Below are positions 52,045 to 61,881 of a stretch of DNA of 64,000 nt, piece after piece. The position numbers were made by a program, and so were the translations under genes. The first letter of the stretch is position 1. Each line of letters starts with the position of its first letter. Below the pieces are notes generated by a model. The model was not told the DNA's origin, made no database searches, and saw nothing but the letters and a program-made list of their open reading frames with translations. The stretch spans positions 1,114,501 to 1,178,500 of the forward strand of contig CP072107.1 in NCBI GenBank assembly GCA_022870705.1, given 5' to 3'. The DNA comes from Oscillospiraceae bacterium CM (GTDB lineage: Bacteria > Bacillota > Clostridia > Oscillospirales > Oscillospiraceae).

Positions 52045-52096
52045 AACCTCGTCAATCATTTGTATATCTCATACAAATGCTCGGAGGTTTTTTTAC
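52045..52096 (+). terminator. ispE terminator whose 3' arm carries the spoIIR ribosome-binding site
   Basis: AAAAAACCTC and GAGGTTTTTTT pair as the outer stem, with an inner stem CATTTGTAT/ATACAAATG around ATCTC. The SD CGGAGG of spoIIR is in the 3' arm, 12 nt before its ATG, so a read-through transcript would have a hidden SD. Confidence 0.75.
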
Positions 52097-52098
52097 TT

Positions 52099-52701
52099 AT
52101 GAAACTGAAAAAATGGGAAATAGCGCTCATTGCCGCGCTTGTTATAACAATTTTGTGCGGCGCGGCGCTGTCAAAGGAAGACGCCGATTTGTCAGAAAAG
52201 CTGATCCGCCTGCACGTTGTGGCAAATTCGGATACCGATGACGATCAGGCCTTAAAGCTCAAGGTGCGTGACACAATACTCGGCTCGGTCGCCGATCTTT
52301 TAGACGGCGTCACCGACAGGGACGCGGCAGTATCGATTATTCAAGAGCGTCTCCCTGAAATCATCGCCAACGCGAAACAGACGGTTACAGCAAACGGCTA
52401 TTCGTATGATGTTACAGCAACCATCGGGCCTGAGGACTTCCCGACACGCGTCTATGACAGCTTTTCGCTGCCTGCGGGGACGTATATGTCCCTCCGCGTG
52501 ATCATTGGGGCCGGGGCGGGCCATAACTGGTGGTGCGTCATCTTCCCGCCGCTTTGTACGTCCGCCGCCGTTGACTTTTCAAAAATGACAAATTTGACGG
52601 ATGATGAAATACAGCTGATTTCGTCCGACAAGCCGGAATACGTTCTCAAATTCAAGTCTATCGAGCTTATCAACAAAGTCCGCGCATGGCTCGGTATCTA
52701 A
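52099..52701 (+). CDS. spoIIR: Stage II sporulation protein R (SpoIIR)
   Basis: ATG 52099 (200 residues) with CGGAGG 12 nt upstream. Signal/anchor helix at about 7-24 (WEIALIAALVITILCGAAL), then the SpoIIR body: LIRLHVVANSDTDDDQALKL, YSYDVTATIGPEDFPTRVYD, AGAGHNWWCVIFPPLC. It is the forespore-made secreted signal that triggers pro-sigma-E processing by SpoIIGA. It should have its own sigma-F promoter; none was recognised by eye. Confidence 0.93.
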   Translation: MKLKKWEIALIAALVITILCGAALSKEDADLSEKLIRLHVVANSDTDDDQALKLKVRDTILGSVADLLDGVTDRDAAVSIIQERLPEIIANAKQTVTANGYSYDVTATIGPEDFPTRVYDSFSLPAGTYMSLRVIIGAGAGHNWWCVIFPPLCTSAAVDFSKMTNLTDDEIQLISSDKPEYVLKFKSIELINKVRAWLGI

Positions 52702-52717
52702 CGAAGCAACAACGCAT

Positions 52718-52746
52718 GAGCCCCGCCGTCAGGCGGGGCTCTTTCT
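52718..52746 (+). terminator. Terminator of spoIIR
   Basis: GAGCCCCGCC pairs with GGCGGGGCTC around GTCA, followed by TTTCT. Convergent with the deacetylase gene. Confidence 0.8.
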
Positions 52747-52747
52747 G

Positions 52748-53896
52748 TCACCAATTTACGCCATAGTTTGGCCGTACAGCCGCGTCAAACACAAGCGCAG
52801 CGTCATAGAACTTCAGATAGCGCGCGCGCTGTGTGCGCAGCGTTGACCCGTCTGCATGCATTCTGTCGCATATAACGGCGTCGAGATCAGTTTTGATTTC
52901 TGAAAAAGCACTAATGCCGACGGATGAAAAAATACGAAAGCCCTGACCTTGAAGATATTTTAATATAGGTCCTGATTTTTTGACGTCGTCGCCATCGGGG
53001 CGGGCGCCAAAGGGGTAGATGTAAAGAGATGTCGGGCCGACAAGGGTGCCGACCTCGTCAAGCCAGCGCTGCGTATCGGCCTCGACTCTCGTTAAGCTCG
53101 ATTTTGATAAATCGATATGGCCCCACGAGTGGGAGCCGAAATACCAGCCGGTCTGCTTCAAAAGCGTAATGACCGGCTTAACGGCGTTAATTTCCGCCTG
53201 GCGCGCCGACGCGGCTTCCGGCGTCTCGTTGGCGATATCCGTCATCGTTCTGTAGCCGAGAATACCCTCGTAGCCGGTCAGGCACAGGCAGCCCTTGGCA
53301 CCGTTTAAAGAAAAATCAGGGTGCGCCTTGACAAATTTGTCGAGAAGGGTGACGGCGTCAAGGTCCTGCGAGTAAACAGGATTCCCCTGGGGGTCGAGAC
53401 CCCAGCTCCAGATTTCGCCATCCATAATGACAAGCTTATAGGTAAAGCCGTTTTGGATCATGTAGTTATAGTAATTAACATCGTCGTACGACAAGATGAT
53501 CGGCTTTTTGCCCGACGGCAGCATGAGTGTATTCCGAACCATCTGGGAAATACCGTCACTGTCCTGCTTTTCGGACCAGACGTCGTTCATACTGACGATG
53601 ATATAATCGTTATCGTAGAGGCTTTGCAAGATTTTGTTATACTCCGAGACGGTGACCATGTATTCGTCAATGCCTTTTTCTTTGTTATCGCCGTCAAAAG
53701 CAAGCTCCGGATAGGCGACGAGAGGATGGAAGAAAAGGTGCTCGACGGGGCCGTCGTACGCGACGAGGGGCATTTCTGATGTTATTTGCGGCGTATGAGT
53801 CGCCGAGGGGGCGTCAGAGGTATTGATGGCCGCAGCGTTAGATGACGTGATCAGCGCCAATAAAAAGGCAACAAGCCGGTAAATCAAAACTGACAT
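52748..53896 (-). CDS. Secreted polysaccharide deacetylase family protein
   Basis: 382 residues. Signal peptide of about 23 residues, a Thr/Ser/Pro linker, then a NodB-like deacetylase fold: ILSYDDVNYYNYM (the metal Asp pair), GSHSWGHIDLSKS (the HxxxH) and LYIYPFGARPDGDDVK. The segment PLVAYPELAFDG after the linker resembles related spore/wall deacetylases. It probably modifies peptidoglycan or a surface glycan outside the cell. Monocistronic. Confidence 0.85.
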   Translation of the reverse strand: MSVLIYRLVAFLLALITSSNAAAINTSDAPSATHTPQITSEMPLVAYDGPVEHLFFHPLVAYPELAFDGDNKEKGIDEYMVTVSEYNKILQSLYDNDYIIVSMNDVWSEKQDSDGISQMVRNTLMLPSGKKPIILSYDDVNYYNYMIQNGFTYKLVIMDGEIWSWGLDPQGNPVYSQDLDAVTLLDKFVKAHPDFSLNGAKGCLCLTGYEGILGYRTMTDIANETPEAASARQAEINAVKPVITLLKQTGWYFGSHSWGHIDLSKSSLTRVEADTQRWLDEVGTLVGPTSLYIYPFGARPDGDDVKKSGPILKYLQGQGFRIFSSVGISAFSEIKTDLDAVICDRMHADGSTLRTQRARYLKFYDAALVFDAAVRPNYGVNW

Positions 53897-54086
53897 AAAA
53901 CCCCCGCTTCCTAATCGCTATATGTCCATTATAATCACAAACGCGGTCAAAGGAAATGACAAAATATGATTCATTTTGATAAATGTTGCAACAATCTGGA
54001 TTCTGTCTCATAATCTCAAGGAAGGCGCTGACAATTAAGCGGTAAACGTTTATAATAAAAGAACAATGACGACAGAGGTATGAAGT

Positions 54087-57000
54087 ATGATAAACCTGCT
54101 GCTTGGCCGCGCGGGGACAGGGAAGACATCCCGCCTCATAGATGACTTTAAAAGAAAAATGGATGCCGGTGCCAAGCGCCTTTACTTTATTGTGCCGGAG
54201 CAGTACTCGCACGACGCCGAACGCCGCCTCTTGGCCTCGTGCGGGGACAGCCTCACCCTGCACGGCGAGGTGCTGAGTTTTTCGCGGCTTGCAAGCCGTG
54301 TTTTTTCCGAAGTAGGCGGGCTGGCCGCACCGATTGTCGACAGCGGCGGCAAGCTGCTTTTAATGTGGCGCGCTGTTTCTGCCGTTCAGGCAAAGCTGGA
54401 GGCGCTGTCGGTAACGGAGCGGCAAGTTGATCTTTTAGAGAGCCTTGTCGGCCTGGCGAAGGAGCTTAAAAGCGCCGCCGTCACACCGGAGGCTGTTTCT
54501 GCTGCCGCGGATGCGCTTCAAAGCCCGCTGAAAGAAAAGCTCCGCGACCTGTCACTGATTTTGTCGGTGTACGGCGGTTTTTTTGACGGTGAACACGCCG
54601 ACCCGGACGACAGCCTTACACGACTGGCCCGTGTTATAAACGAGCGCGCACCGATTCAGCCCACGCATATTTACTTTGACGGCTTTTCCGATTTCACGCA
54701 GCAGGAGCTCGCCGTCATCACAGCACTCATTCGTCAAAATGTCCCGATGACCGTTTCTCTGACGTGCGACGGTCTCGACGGCGGCTCTGAAATTTTTGAG
54801 CCGGCGCGCCATACGGCACTCGAGCTCAGCCGTTTAGCGGAAAAAAGCGGCGTTTTGACATCCGTCACCCTCTGCACTGAAAGAATGAATAGAGCACCGG
54901 CGCTTTTACACCTTGAAAATCAGTTGTTTACATATGACGAGACGTGTTTTGGCGAGACAAACGGCGCTGTCATCTGCCGCCGATTTGCTTCTCCGGAGGA
55001 TGAGTGCCATTATGCCGCTTCCTTGGTGCTTGCGGCCGTCCGCGGCGGCTGCCGGTGGCGTGATATTGCCGTTGCCGCACCAGACTGGCCGTCTTACGAG
55101 ACGCTTCTTGAGAATGTTTTTCAAAAATTCGGCATACCGGTTTTTGCCGGACGGAAGGAAGGTATCCGCCAAAAGCCGCCCATCGCCGTCATGACGGCTG
55201 CGTTGGAACTTCTCTTAAACGGCTGGACGGTTGATTCGGTTTTTAGATATATAAAAACGGGGCTCTGCGGATTAACGCTTGAGGAGGCCGATACGCTTGA
55301 AAATTATGCACTCCTTTGGGATTTGAAGGGCACCGTCTGGACGCGGGAAGAGGACTGGGTTCTCTCGCCCTCCGGTTATGAACCGGGCGATAAGGCGATG
55401 GACGAGAAGAAGCTTGTGTATCTCAATGCTTTGCGCCGCCGTCTTATCAAGCCGCTCCTCCAACTCAAAAACGGTCTGTTTCAGGCGGGCAGCAACACGG
55501 AAAAGCTGCGCGCCTTATACGAATTTTTGACGGAGATCAATTTGTATCAGCGGATTCAGGAAAAAGCGGACGCATATCGCCGCGTCGGCGAAGTCCAGCT
55601 TGGCGACGAATATGACCAGCTGTGGAACATACTCCTTGGAGCAATGGAACAGTTTGCCGCGATGCTCGGCTCGGAAAACACGTCGATTGCCGCCTTTAAA
55701 AGGCTCTGGGAATTGCTCATCACGCAGTATGACGTCGCGTCGATTCCCGTTTCGCTCGACAGCGTCACCATCGGCGACGTCTCGCGCGTCCGGCGCCGCG
55801 GGCTGAAAGCGCTCATTATTCTCGGCGCGACGGACGACGCCCTGCCAAAAGCGGCGGCGGGCGGCTTTTTGACGGACAGCGACAGAACGGCGCTTCGCGC
55901 TGTTGGCCTTAGCGGTGTCCAAACAGCGGAGGAACGGCTGTACAGAGAATTATACGGCGTTTATGCCGTCGTTACGCTGCCGACCGATACCCTCGTCGTC
56001 ACGCATCCGGCGAGCGCCTTTGGGTCTGAAAAGCGCCCGTCCTTCCTCGTGCGGCGACTAAACGCCTTGTTCGCTTTTTCGGAAAGCGAAGAGCCGAACG
56101 CGCGCATCGCCGCCAAAACGCCGTGCTTTGAGCTTGCCGTGTCGGCGCTCCGCCAGCCGGAAAACGCGTGGGCGGCGGCCGCTTATACGTATTTCAGCGC
56201 CGACGCGCAAGCCGCGGCGCTTCTTCGAGACATCGCAGCCGGGGCGCACCGCGCGCGGGGCGCGCTGTCACCAGAGGCCTCCGCCGGGCTTTATGGCATG
56301 TCTCCCGATTTGTCGGCGTCCCGCGTTGATAAATTCTATGCCTGCCGGTATCAATATTTTCTCCAATACGGCCTCAAGCTGCGCCCCAGAAAGCAGGCCG
56401 GGTTCGACGCGCCTGTCGCCGGGACATTTTTGCACGATCTATTGGAGAACGTGACACGCGCCATTGAGACAAGCGTCGGGTTTCAAAATATTGACGATGA
56501 TACCTGCCGGGAGCTGACGGCGCAATTTGTCAGCCGCTACGTCCGTGAGACGCTTGGTGACTTTGCCGACAAGTCCGGCCGGTTTCGCTACCTCTTCGAG
56601 CGCCTTGCCGGTGACGCCGCGTTTATCACAGGTGATATGGTGCGCGAATTGAAGAAATCCTCGTTCCACCCGGTCGATTTTGAGCTTGAATTCTCTGAAA
56701 GCGGTGACGTTGCCCCATATCGGATGACGGACGGAAGCGGTGCGCTTTCCATCAAAGGGTTTGTTGACAGAGTTGACGGCTGGGTACGGGACGACAAGCT
56801 ATACCTGCGTGTGATCGATTACAAGACAGGGAAGAAGACGTTTACGTTATCGGATATATGGTACGGCTTGAACCTCCAGATGCTCATCTATCTCTTCGCG
56901 CTCTCAGGCGGCGGCGCGGCGCGATATGGGCATAACATCGTGCCGTGCGGCGTTTTGTATGCCCCGGCGCGCGAAGAGCTTTTGCCGCTAGGACGGAATA

Positions 57001-57398
57001 CCGATGCCCTAACGGTCGAAGCGGAACGCGCAAAAAAGCGCCGACGCAGCGGCATTATCCTTGGGGATGCCGCCGTTATCGAAGCGATGGAACACGGCGA
57101 CGAAAAGCAGTATATACCGGCTGCCGAAAGCGGCAGTGACAGTCTCGTAACGCCGCAGCAGTTGGACGCTTTAAAAAACCTTGTCGATTCCCGGCTGCGC
57201 GCGATTGGACAAACGCTCCGCGCGGGAGACATTACAGCCGAACCTTATTATAAAAACCAAAACGACAAGGCTTGCCTCTATTGTGACTATGGCGCGGCCT
57301 GCCAGTTCAGTGAAAAAGACGGTGATGCCTACAGGCCCCTTAAAAAGCTCCGAACAACAGAGGTTTGGGCGCTGCTGGAAGGTGGGCAGGCCGTATGA
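54087..57398 (+). CDS. addB: AddB, ATP-dependent helicase/nuclease subunit B
   Basis: 1103 residues. N-terminal Walker A GRAGTGKT (7-14), LYFIVPEQYSHDAERRL, IYFDGFSDFTQQELAVI, and the C-terminal RecB-like nuclease (GFVDRVDGW, RVIDYKTGKKTF) with the Fe-S Cys ligands: the first in FYACRYQYFLQYG and the later group CLYCDYGAACQF. AddB forms the AddAB complex with the downstream AddA for double-strand-break repair and recombination. SD GAGGT precedes the ATG. Confidence 0.96.
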   Translation: MINLLLGRAGTGKTSRLIDDFKRKMDAGAKRLYFIVPEQYSHDAERRLLASCGDSLTLHGEVLSFSRLASRVFSEVGGLAAPIVDSGGKLLLMWRAVSAVQAKLEALSVTERQVDLLESLVGLAKELKSAAVTPEAVSAAADALQSPLKEKLRDLSLILSVYGGFFDGEHADPDDSLTRLARVINERAPIQPTHIYFDGFSDFTQQELAVITALIRQNVPMTVSLTCDGLDGGSEIFEPARHTALELSRLAEKSGVLTSVTLCTERMNRAPALLHLENQLFTYDETCFGETNGAVICRRFASPEDECHYAASLVLAAVRGGCRWRDIAVAAPDWPSYETLLENVFQKFGIPVFAGRKEGIRQKPPIAVMTAALELLLNGWTVDSVFRYIKTGLCGLTLEEADTLENYALLWDLKGTVWTREEDWVLSPSGYEPGDKAMDEKKLVYLNALRRRLIKPLLQLKNGLFQAGSNTEKLRALYEFLTEINLYQRIQEKADAYRRVGEVQLGDEYDQLWNILLGAMEQFAAMLGSENTSIAAFKRLWELLITQYDVASIPVSLDSVTIGDVSRVRRRGLKALIILGATDDALPKAAAGGFLTDSDRTALRAVGLSGVQTAEERLYRELYGVYAVVTLPTDTLVVTHPASAFGSEKRPSFLVRRLNALFAFSESEEPNARIAAKTPCFELAVSALRQPENAWAAAAYTYFSADAQAAALLRDIAAGAHRARGALSPEASAGLYGMSPDLSASRVDKFYACRYQYFLQYGLKLRPRKQAGFDAPVAGTFLHDLLENVTRAIETSVGFQNIDDDTCRELTAQFVSRYVRETLGDFADKSGRFRYLFERLAGDAAFITGDMVRELKKSSFHPVDFELEFSESGDVAPYRMTDGSGALSIKGFVDRVDGWVRDDKLYLRVIDYKTGKKTFTLSDIWYGLNLQMLIYLFALSGGGAARYGHNIVPCGVLYAPAREELLPLGRNTDALTVEAERAKKRRRSGIILGDAAVIEAMEHGDEKQYIPAAESGSDSLVTPQQLDALKNLVDSRLRAIGQTLRAGDITAEPYYKNQNDKACLYCDYGAACQFSEKDGDAYRPLKKLRTTEVWALLEGGQAV

Positions 57399-60300
57399 GT
57401 AAAACCAATTTTACAGCGCAGCAGCAGGCGGCAATTTCGTCTCGCGGTACGTCGCTGCTCGTGTCGGCGGCGGCCGGGTCAGGAAAAACAAAGGTGCTTG
57501 TGGAGCGCCTCTTAAGCCGGATAACAGACCCCAATGACAGCTGCGATATCACTGATTTTCTTATTATTACATATACGCGTGCCGCCGCCGGGGAGCTTCG
57601 GTCGCGTATTCTCGACGAGATCGCCGAGCGCTTGTCGCACGACCCGGAAAACAGGCATCTCCGGCGGCAGTCGGCGCTTTGTTACCAGGCAAAAATCGGC
57701 ACAATTCACGCTTTTTGTGCCGACCTTTTACGTGAATATGCCGCATCATACGACCTGCCGTCCGACTTTCGCGTCGCCGATGAGAATGAAAGCCGGATTT
57801 TAAAAGAAAAGGCGCTTGACGTCTTGTTGGAAGAGGCCTATGACCGGCTTGACGCCGCGCCGGAATTTGCAGCCCTTGTCGACGCAATGTCGGCCGGGCG
57901 GGATGATAAAAAGCTGGCTGCCGTCATATTAGACGCCCATAGGGCTCTGATGAGTCACCCAAACCCCGGAAAATGGGTTAAAGATCAGCTGCAAGTGCTC
58001 GCCCTGATGGCGGGGCAGGACGCGTCGGAAACAGTTTGGGGCCGGTTTTTAATGGATGACGCTCGCAAAAAAGCTGTTTACTGGCACGGCGTTATGGAGA
58101 GCCTATCAGCCGATATTGCATTATATGAAGACCTTTACGCCGCTTACGGCGCCAGCGTCGAGCAGACGGTTTTGAGCCTTGAAGCCTTTCTTGCGGCGCT
58201 TGACATATCGTGGGACGCGGCGCGCGCGGCCTCAGCAATCGATTTTCCGCGGGCAAAAAGCGTAAAGGGCTATGAGGCAATCAAGGATATCCGCGCGCGA
58301 TGCCGTGACGCGATGAAAAAAGCAGCGCTTGTTTTTGAATACACATCCGACGAGCTGGTCGCTGATATGGTATCCGTCCGACCGGTCATAACGTCGCTTT
58401 TAGAACGCGTTCTGCAATTTGACGATGTGTTCACGGCGCTCAAGCGTCGCGCTGGGGTAGTGGACTTCACGGATCTTGAGCACCTTGCCGTCCGCCTTTT
58501 AACGGATCAGGAGACGGGTAATCCAAACGTGCTCGCCCGCGCCGTATCCGATCGGTACCGTGAAATATTCATCGATGAATATCAGGATGTCAGCGCCATA
58601 CAGGAGCTCATTTTTACTGCTGTATCAAAAGACGGCGCGAACATCTTCATGGTGGGAGACGTCAAACAATCGATTTACCGCTTCCGGCTGGCAGACCCGT
58701 CAATTTTTCTTGATAAATACAGGCGATATCAGGATTTAACGGAGAATACGCCGGACGTAAATCAGCGCATCCACTTGTCGACAAATTTCCGCTCGCAGGC
58801 GGCCATTTTAAACGCCGTCAATTTTATCTTTGAAAACATCATGTCACCGGCGTTTGGCGAGATGGCCTATACCGAAAACGAGGCGCTCCGCCCCGGGCGG
58901 GACGGCACGCTTTGCCTGGACGCGCCTGTTGAACTGAACATCCTTGACCTCAAAGCAAAGGAAGACGACAGCGAGGAAAGCCCTGAAAAGGCTGATGCCG
59001 AGGCCGCGTTCGTCGCGGGGCGAATTGAAGAGCTCCTGCAAAGCGGCTTGAGCATTCCAGACGGGGCGGGCGGCTTGAGACCGCTCCGGTATGGGGATAT
59101 CGCCATTTTGCTCCGCTCGGTTAAGGACAAAAGCCGGTATTACGCCGAAGCGCTGTCCAAACGGCACATTCCCTGTACGTCTCCCGCCGGTGAAACCTTT
59201 TTCGAGAGCTTTGAAATTGCGCTGACGCTGGCGCTTCTAGAGATTATCGATAACCCGAGGCAGGACGTGCCGCTTGTTACCGTTTTAAAAAGCCCCATCT
59301 ATCGTTTCACGCCGGACGATTTGGCGGAAATCCGGCAGGCTGACCGGAAAGGTGACTTTTTCACGGCGTTGCAGAAAGACGCGGAGACAAACGCCCGCAG
59401 CGCCGGCTTTCTCAAGGCGCTTGACGCTTTTCGCCTCATGGCGCCCGAGCTTCCGGCCGACAGGCTCATCTGGCACGTCGCGCATCAAACTGGGTTATTC
59501 GCGATCCTTGCGGCACAACGGGATGGCGAGATGCGGCGCGCGCGCGTTTTGAAGCTGATCGCCCTGGCGGCGCGCTATGAAGCCTCGGGCTATCAGGGGC
59601 TATATGCCTTCCTGTCGTTTTTGCGAAAGCTCATGGACAGCGGGGGAGACATCGGTGAGGAGGACGTCGCAGGCGGTGTTGACGCCGTCTCGATCATGAG
59701 CATCCACAAATCGAAGGGTCTCGAATTTCCCGTCGTCATCCTCGCCGACACGACGAAAAAGTTTAACCTGCAGGACGCCGCACGCCAGCTTCTCATCCAC
59801 GCCGACCTCGGCGTCGGCCCGAAGTGCCGCGATACCGGCCGCCGCATCGAGTTTCCAACGCTGGCACGTCTGGCAATCGCCAAAAAACTTGTCTCGGAGA
59901 TGACGGCCGAGGAGCTGCGCGTTCTTTACGTGGCGATGACGCGCGCGCGCGAAAAACTCATCATCGTCTCGACGTTTCAGGATGCCGACAAGGCGCTTCA
60001 AAAGCTTTTGAGGGACGCCGCCTGCCCCGTTGAGCCACAGGTTTTAGAGACGGTTCGGAACTTGGCGGGTTTTATTCTCCTGCCGGTGCTGACGCGCCCG
60101 GAGGCCGATTGTCTCCGCGCTGGTGACAGTGTCACGCAGCAGGCGGACGGCGATTGGGTGATCCGGCGCATGACATGGAAGCCCGTCGCGGTTTCCCGAA
60201 ATGACACGGTAGCGCCCCCGGAAGTCGCTTTCACGCCGGATGCTTCGTATATAGAAACGATCCGCGAACACTTGGCCTTTTCGTATCCGTTTCAAGCGGC

Positions 60301-60958
60301 AGCCGCTCTTCCGTCCAAATTGACGGCGACGGGTTTGAAGGGGCGGTTTACCGACTTTGAAGCGGCTGACGAGGCCGAAAGCCTTCCTGTTATCGGCCAA
60401 AGCCCGTCACCACGGCCCGCGTTTTTGATGGAAAACACTGGGCTCACGGCTGCCGAGCGCGGTATCGCGCTGCACTTGGCGATGCAGTTTATTGATTTTT
60501 CGCGCTGTTCGTCGATCGCATCAGTCAGCGACGAGCTCAAGCGCCTGACAGATATGGCCTTTCTCACGCCAAAACAGGCTAATGCTGTCTCGCCACAAAA
60601 AATTCTAACATTTTTTCAGTCTCAGCTTGGTCGGCGCGTCCTCTCGGCGGAAAAGCTCTACCGTGAATTTAAATTTTCGCTGCTCGACAAGGCGTGCTTG
60701 TATTTTCCGGCCGGGGGCGATGACGAAATTTTGTTGCAGGGTGTTATCGACTGCTGCTTTGAGGAAAAAGGCGCGCTCTTTATCGTCGATTTTAAAACAG
60801 ACCGCGTGACATATGAGACGCTGGCGAAAAAAACAGCCCTCTACAAGCCGCAGCTTGATGCATATGCCCGCGCGATGCGCCGCATCACGGGTCTTCCCGT
60901 TGCCGGGAAATTTCTCTATTTCTTTGCGCTCGACAGCGCTGCGGAAATCACCGAATAA
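57395..60958 (+). CDS. addA: AddA, ATP-dependent helicase/nuclease subunit A
   Basis: ATG 57395 overlaps the AddB stop (ATGA); 1187 residues. UvrD-type helicase: Walker A AAAGSGKT (25-32), [64 protein letters not shown] and [15 protein letters not shown]-terminal nuclease domain with [21 protein letters not shown]. It works with AddB to unwind and degrade broken DNA to a Chi-type site. Confidence 0.96.
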   Translation: MSKTNFTAQQQAAISSRGTSLLVSAAAGSGKTKVLVERLLSRITDPNDSCDITDFLIITYTRAAAGELRSRILDEIAERLSHDPENRHLRRQSALCYQAKIGTIHAFCADLLREYAASYDLPSDFRVADENESRILKEKALDVLLEEAYDRLDAAPEFAALVDAMSAGRDDKKLAAVILDAHRALMSHPNPGKWVKDQLQVLALMAGQDASETVWGRFLMDDARKKAVYWHGVMESLSADIALYEDLYAAYGASVEQTVLSLEAFLAALDISWDAARAASAIDFPRAKSVKGYEAIKDIRARCRDAMKKAALVFEYTSDELVADMVSVRPVITSLLERVLQFDDVFTALKRRAGVVDFTDLEHLAVRLLTDQETGNPNVLARAVSDRYREIFIDEYQDVSAIQELIFTAVSKDGANIFMVGDVKQSIYRFRLADPSIFLDKYRRYQDLTENTPDVNQRIHLSTNFRSQAAILNAVNFIFENIMSPAFGEMAYTENEALRPGRDGTLCLDAPVELNILDLKAKEDDSEESPEKADAEAAFVAGRIEELLQSGLSIPDGAGGLRPLRYGDIAILLRSVKDKSRYYAEALSKRHIPCTSPAGETFFESFEIALTLALLEIIDNPRQDVPLVTVLKSPIYRFTPDDLAEIRQADRKGDFFTALQKDAETNARSAGFLKALDAFRLMAPELPADRLIWHVAHQTGLFAILAAQRDGEMRRARVLKLIALAARYEASGYQGLYAFLSFLRKLMDSGGDIGEEDVAGGVDAVSIMSIHKSKGLEFPVVILADTTKKFNLQDAARQLLIHADLGVGPKCRDTGRRIEFPTLARLAIAKKLVSEMTAEELRVLYVAMTRAREKLIIVSTFQDADKALQKLLRDAACPVEPQVLETVRNLAGFILLPVLTRPEADCLRAGDSVTQQADGDWVIRRMTWKPVAVSRNDTVAPPEVAFTPDASYIETIREHLAFSYPFQAAAALPSKLTATGLKGRFTDFEAADEAESLPVIGQSPSPRPAFLMENTGLTAAERGIALHLAMQFIDFSRCSSIASVSDELKRLTDMAFLTPKQANAVSPQKILTFFQSQLGRRVLSAEKLYREFKFSLLDKACLYFPAGGDDEILLQGVIDCCFEEKGALFIVDFKTDRVTYETLAKKTALYKPQLDAYARAMRRITGLPVAGKFLYFFALDSAAEITE

Positions 60959-60973
60959 GTTTGCAAATATCTG

Positions 60974-61002
60974 TTGCATTCCGGCGGAATCTGTGCTAAA
61001 AT
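60974..61002 (+). promoter_or_regulatory. Promoter of rpmE
   Basis: TTGCAT (60974-60979), exact 17-nt spacer, TAAAAT (60997-61002), 48 nt before the rpmE start. Confidence 0.75.
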
Positions 61003-61049
61003 ACACGAGCGCGAAAAACTACAGACGATACTTTAAAGAGGTGAACATG

Positions 61050-61253
61050 ATGAAGGAAGGGATCCATCCCAACTATCAGCAGACGACGGTCAAGTGCGCC
61101 TGCGGTGAGGTTATTGAAACGGGAAGCACGAAGATGGATATCAAGGTGGAAATCTGCTCGAAGTGTCACCCCTTTTATACAGGCAAGCAAAAGCTGGTAG
61201 ACACCAGCGGCCGCGTTGATAAGTTCAACAAGAAGTTTGGCTTGCAAAAATAA
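61050..61253 (+). CDS. rpmE: Ribosomal protein bL31
   Basis: The second ATG at 61050 is taken (67 residues, 8 nt after AAAGAGG); ATG 61047 is equally in frame. [20 protein letters not shown] and [18 protein letters not shown] are the bL31 family blocks; the four Cys (C16, C18, C36, C39) form the zinc site of the Zn-binding (C+) type. A component of the large ribosomal subunit. Own promoter and terminator. Confidence 0.97.
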   Translation: MKEGIHPNYQQTTVKCACGEVIETGSTKMDIKVEICSKCHPFYTGKQKLVDTSGRVDKFNKKFGLQK

Positions 61254-61260
61254 CCGAAAC

Positions 61261-61296
61261 TTACCCGCGCTGAAAAGTGCGGGTATATTTTTTTGT
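61261..61296 (+). terminator. Terminator of rpmE
   Basis: ACCCGC pairs with GCGGGT around a 10-nt loop, followed by a run of T. Confidence 0.8.
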
Positions 61297-61347
61297 CCGC
61301 CTGCGATATAATGATTCCAGATCAGCAGATTTTGGGAGGTTTTTCGC

Positions 61348-61851
61348 ATGGATTTTCGTAAAATCGGCGTTAAGGACATCAAGGATAACGTTTTTGAGCT
61401 CATCGGAGACAAATGGATGCTGGTGACGGCGGGTGACCGCGCCGGATTTAATATGATGACGGCCAGCTGGGGCGGGGCAGGTGTTTTGTGGCAGAAGCCC
61501 GTGACGTTTACCTTTGTTCGCCCGCAGCGCTATACGAGAAAGTTTATTGATGATGGCACATACTACACGCTCAGCTTTTATCCTGAAAAAATGAGAGATA
61601 AGCTCTATCTGTGCGGTTCACAGAGCGGCCGTGATATTGACAAAGTTCGCGAGACGGGCCTAACGCCCTGTTTTGCCGACTGCGGCGCCGTCTATTTTGA
61701 AGAGGCGGAGCTCGTTCTCGTCTGCAAAAAAATCTACTTCGGCGAGTTTGATCCAGAAAACTTTTTAGCGCCCGAAATTGAAAAGGTTTATGAGAGTTTA
61801 GACTACCACCGGATGTACATCGGTGAAATTATTGAGGTTTTGGCAAAGTGA
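61348..61851 (+). CDS. Flavin reductase family protein
   Basis: 167 residues with the split-barrel flavin reductase features: WMLVTAGDRAGFNMMTASWG, QKPVTFTFVRPQRYTRKFID and YYTLSFYPEKM. GGGAGG before the ATG. Members bind FMN and reduce it or act as flavoredoxins with partner enzymes; the partner is unknown. Lies between rpmE and hflX. Confidence 0.88.
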   Translation: MDFRKIGVKDIKDNVFELIGDKWMLVTAGDRAGFNMMTASWGGAGVLWQKPVTFTFVRPQRYTRKFIDDGTYYTLSFYPEKMRDKLYLCGSQSGRDIDKVRETGLTPCFADCGAVYFEEAELVLVCKKIYFGEFDPENFLAPEIEKVYESLDYHRMYIGEIIEVLAK

Positions 61852-61881
61852 GGCGCGGTTTTCAAACGTAAAAAAAAGCAG

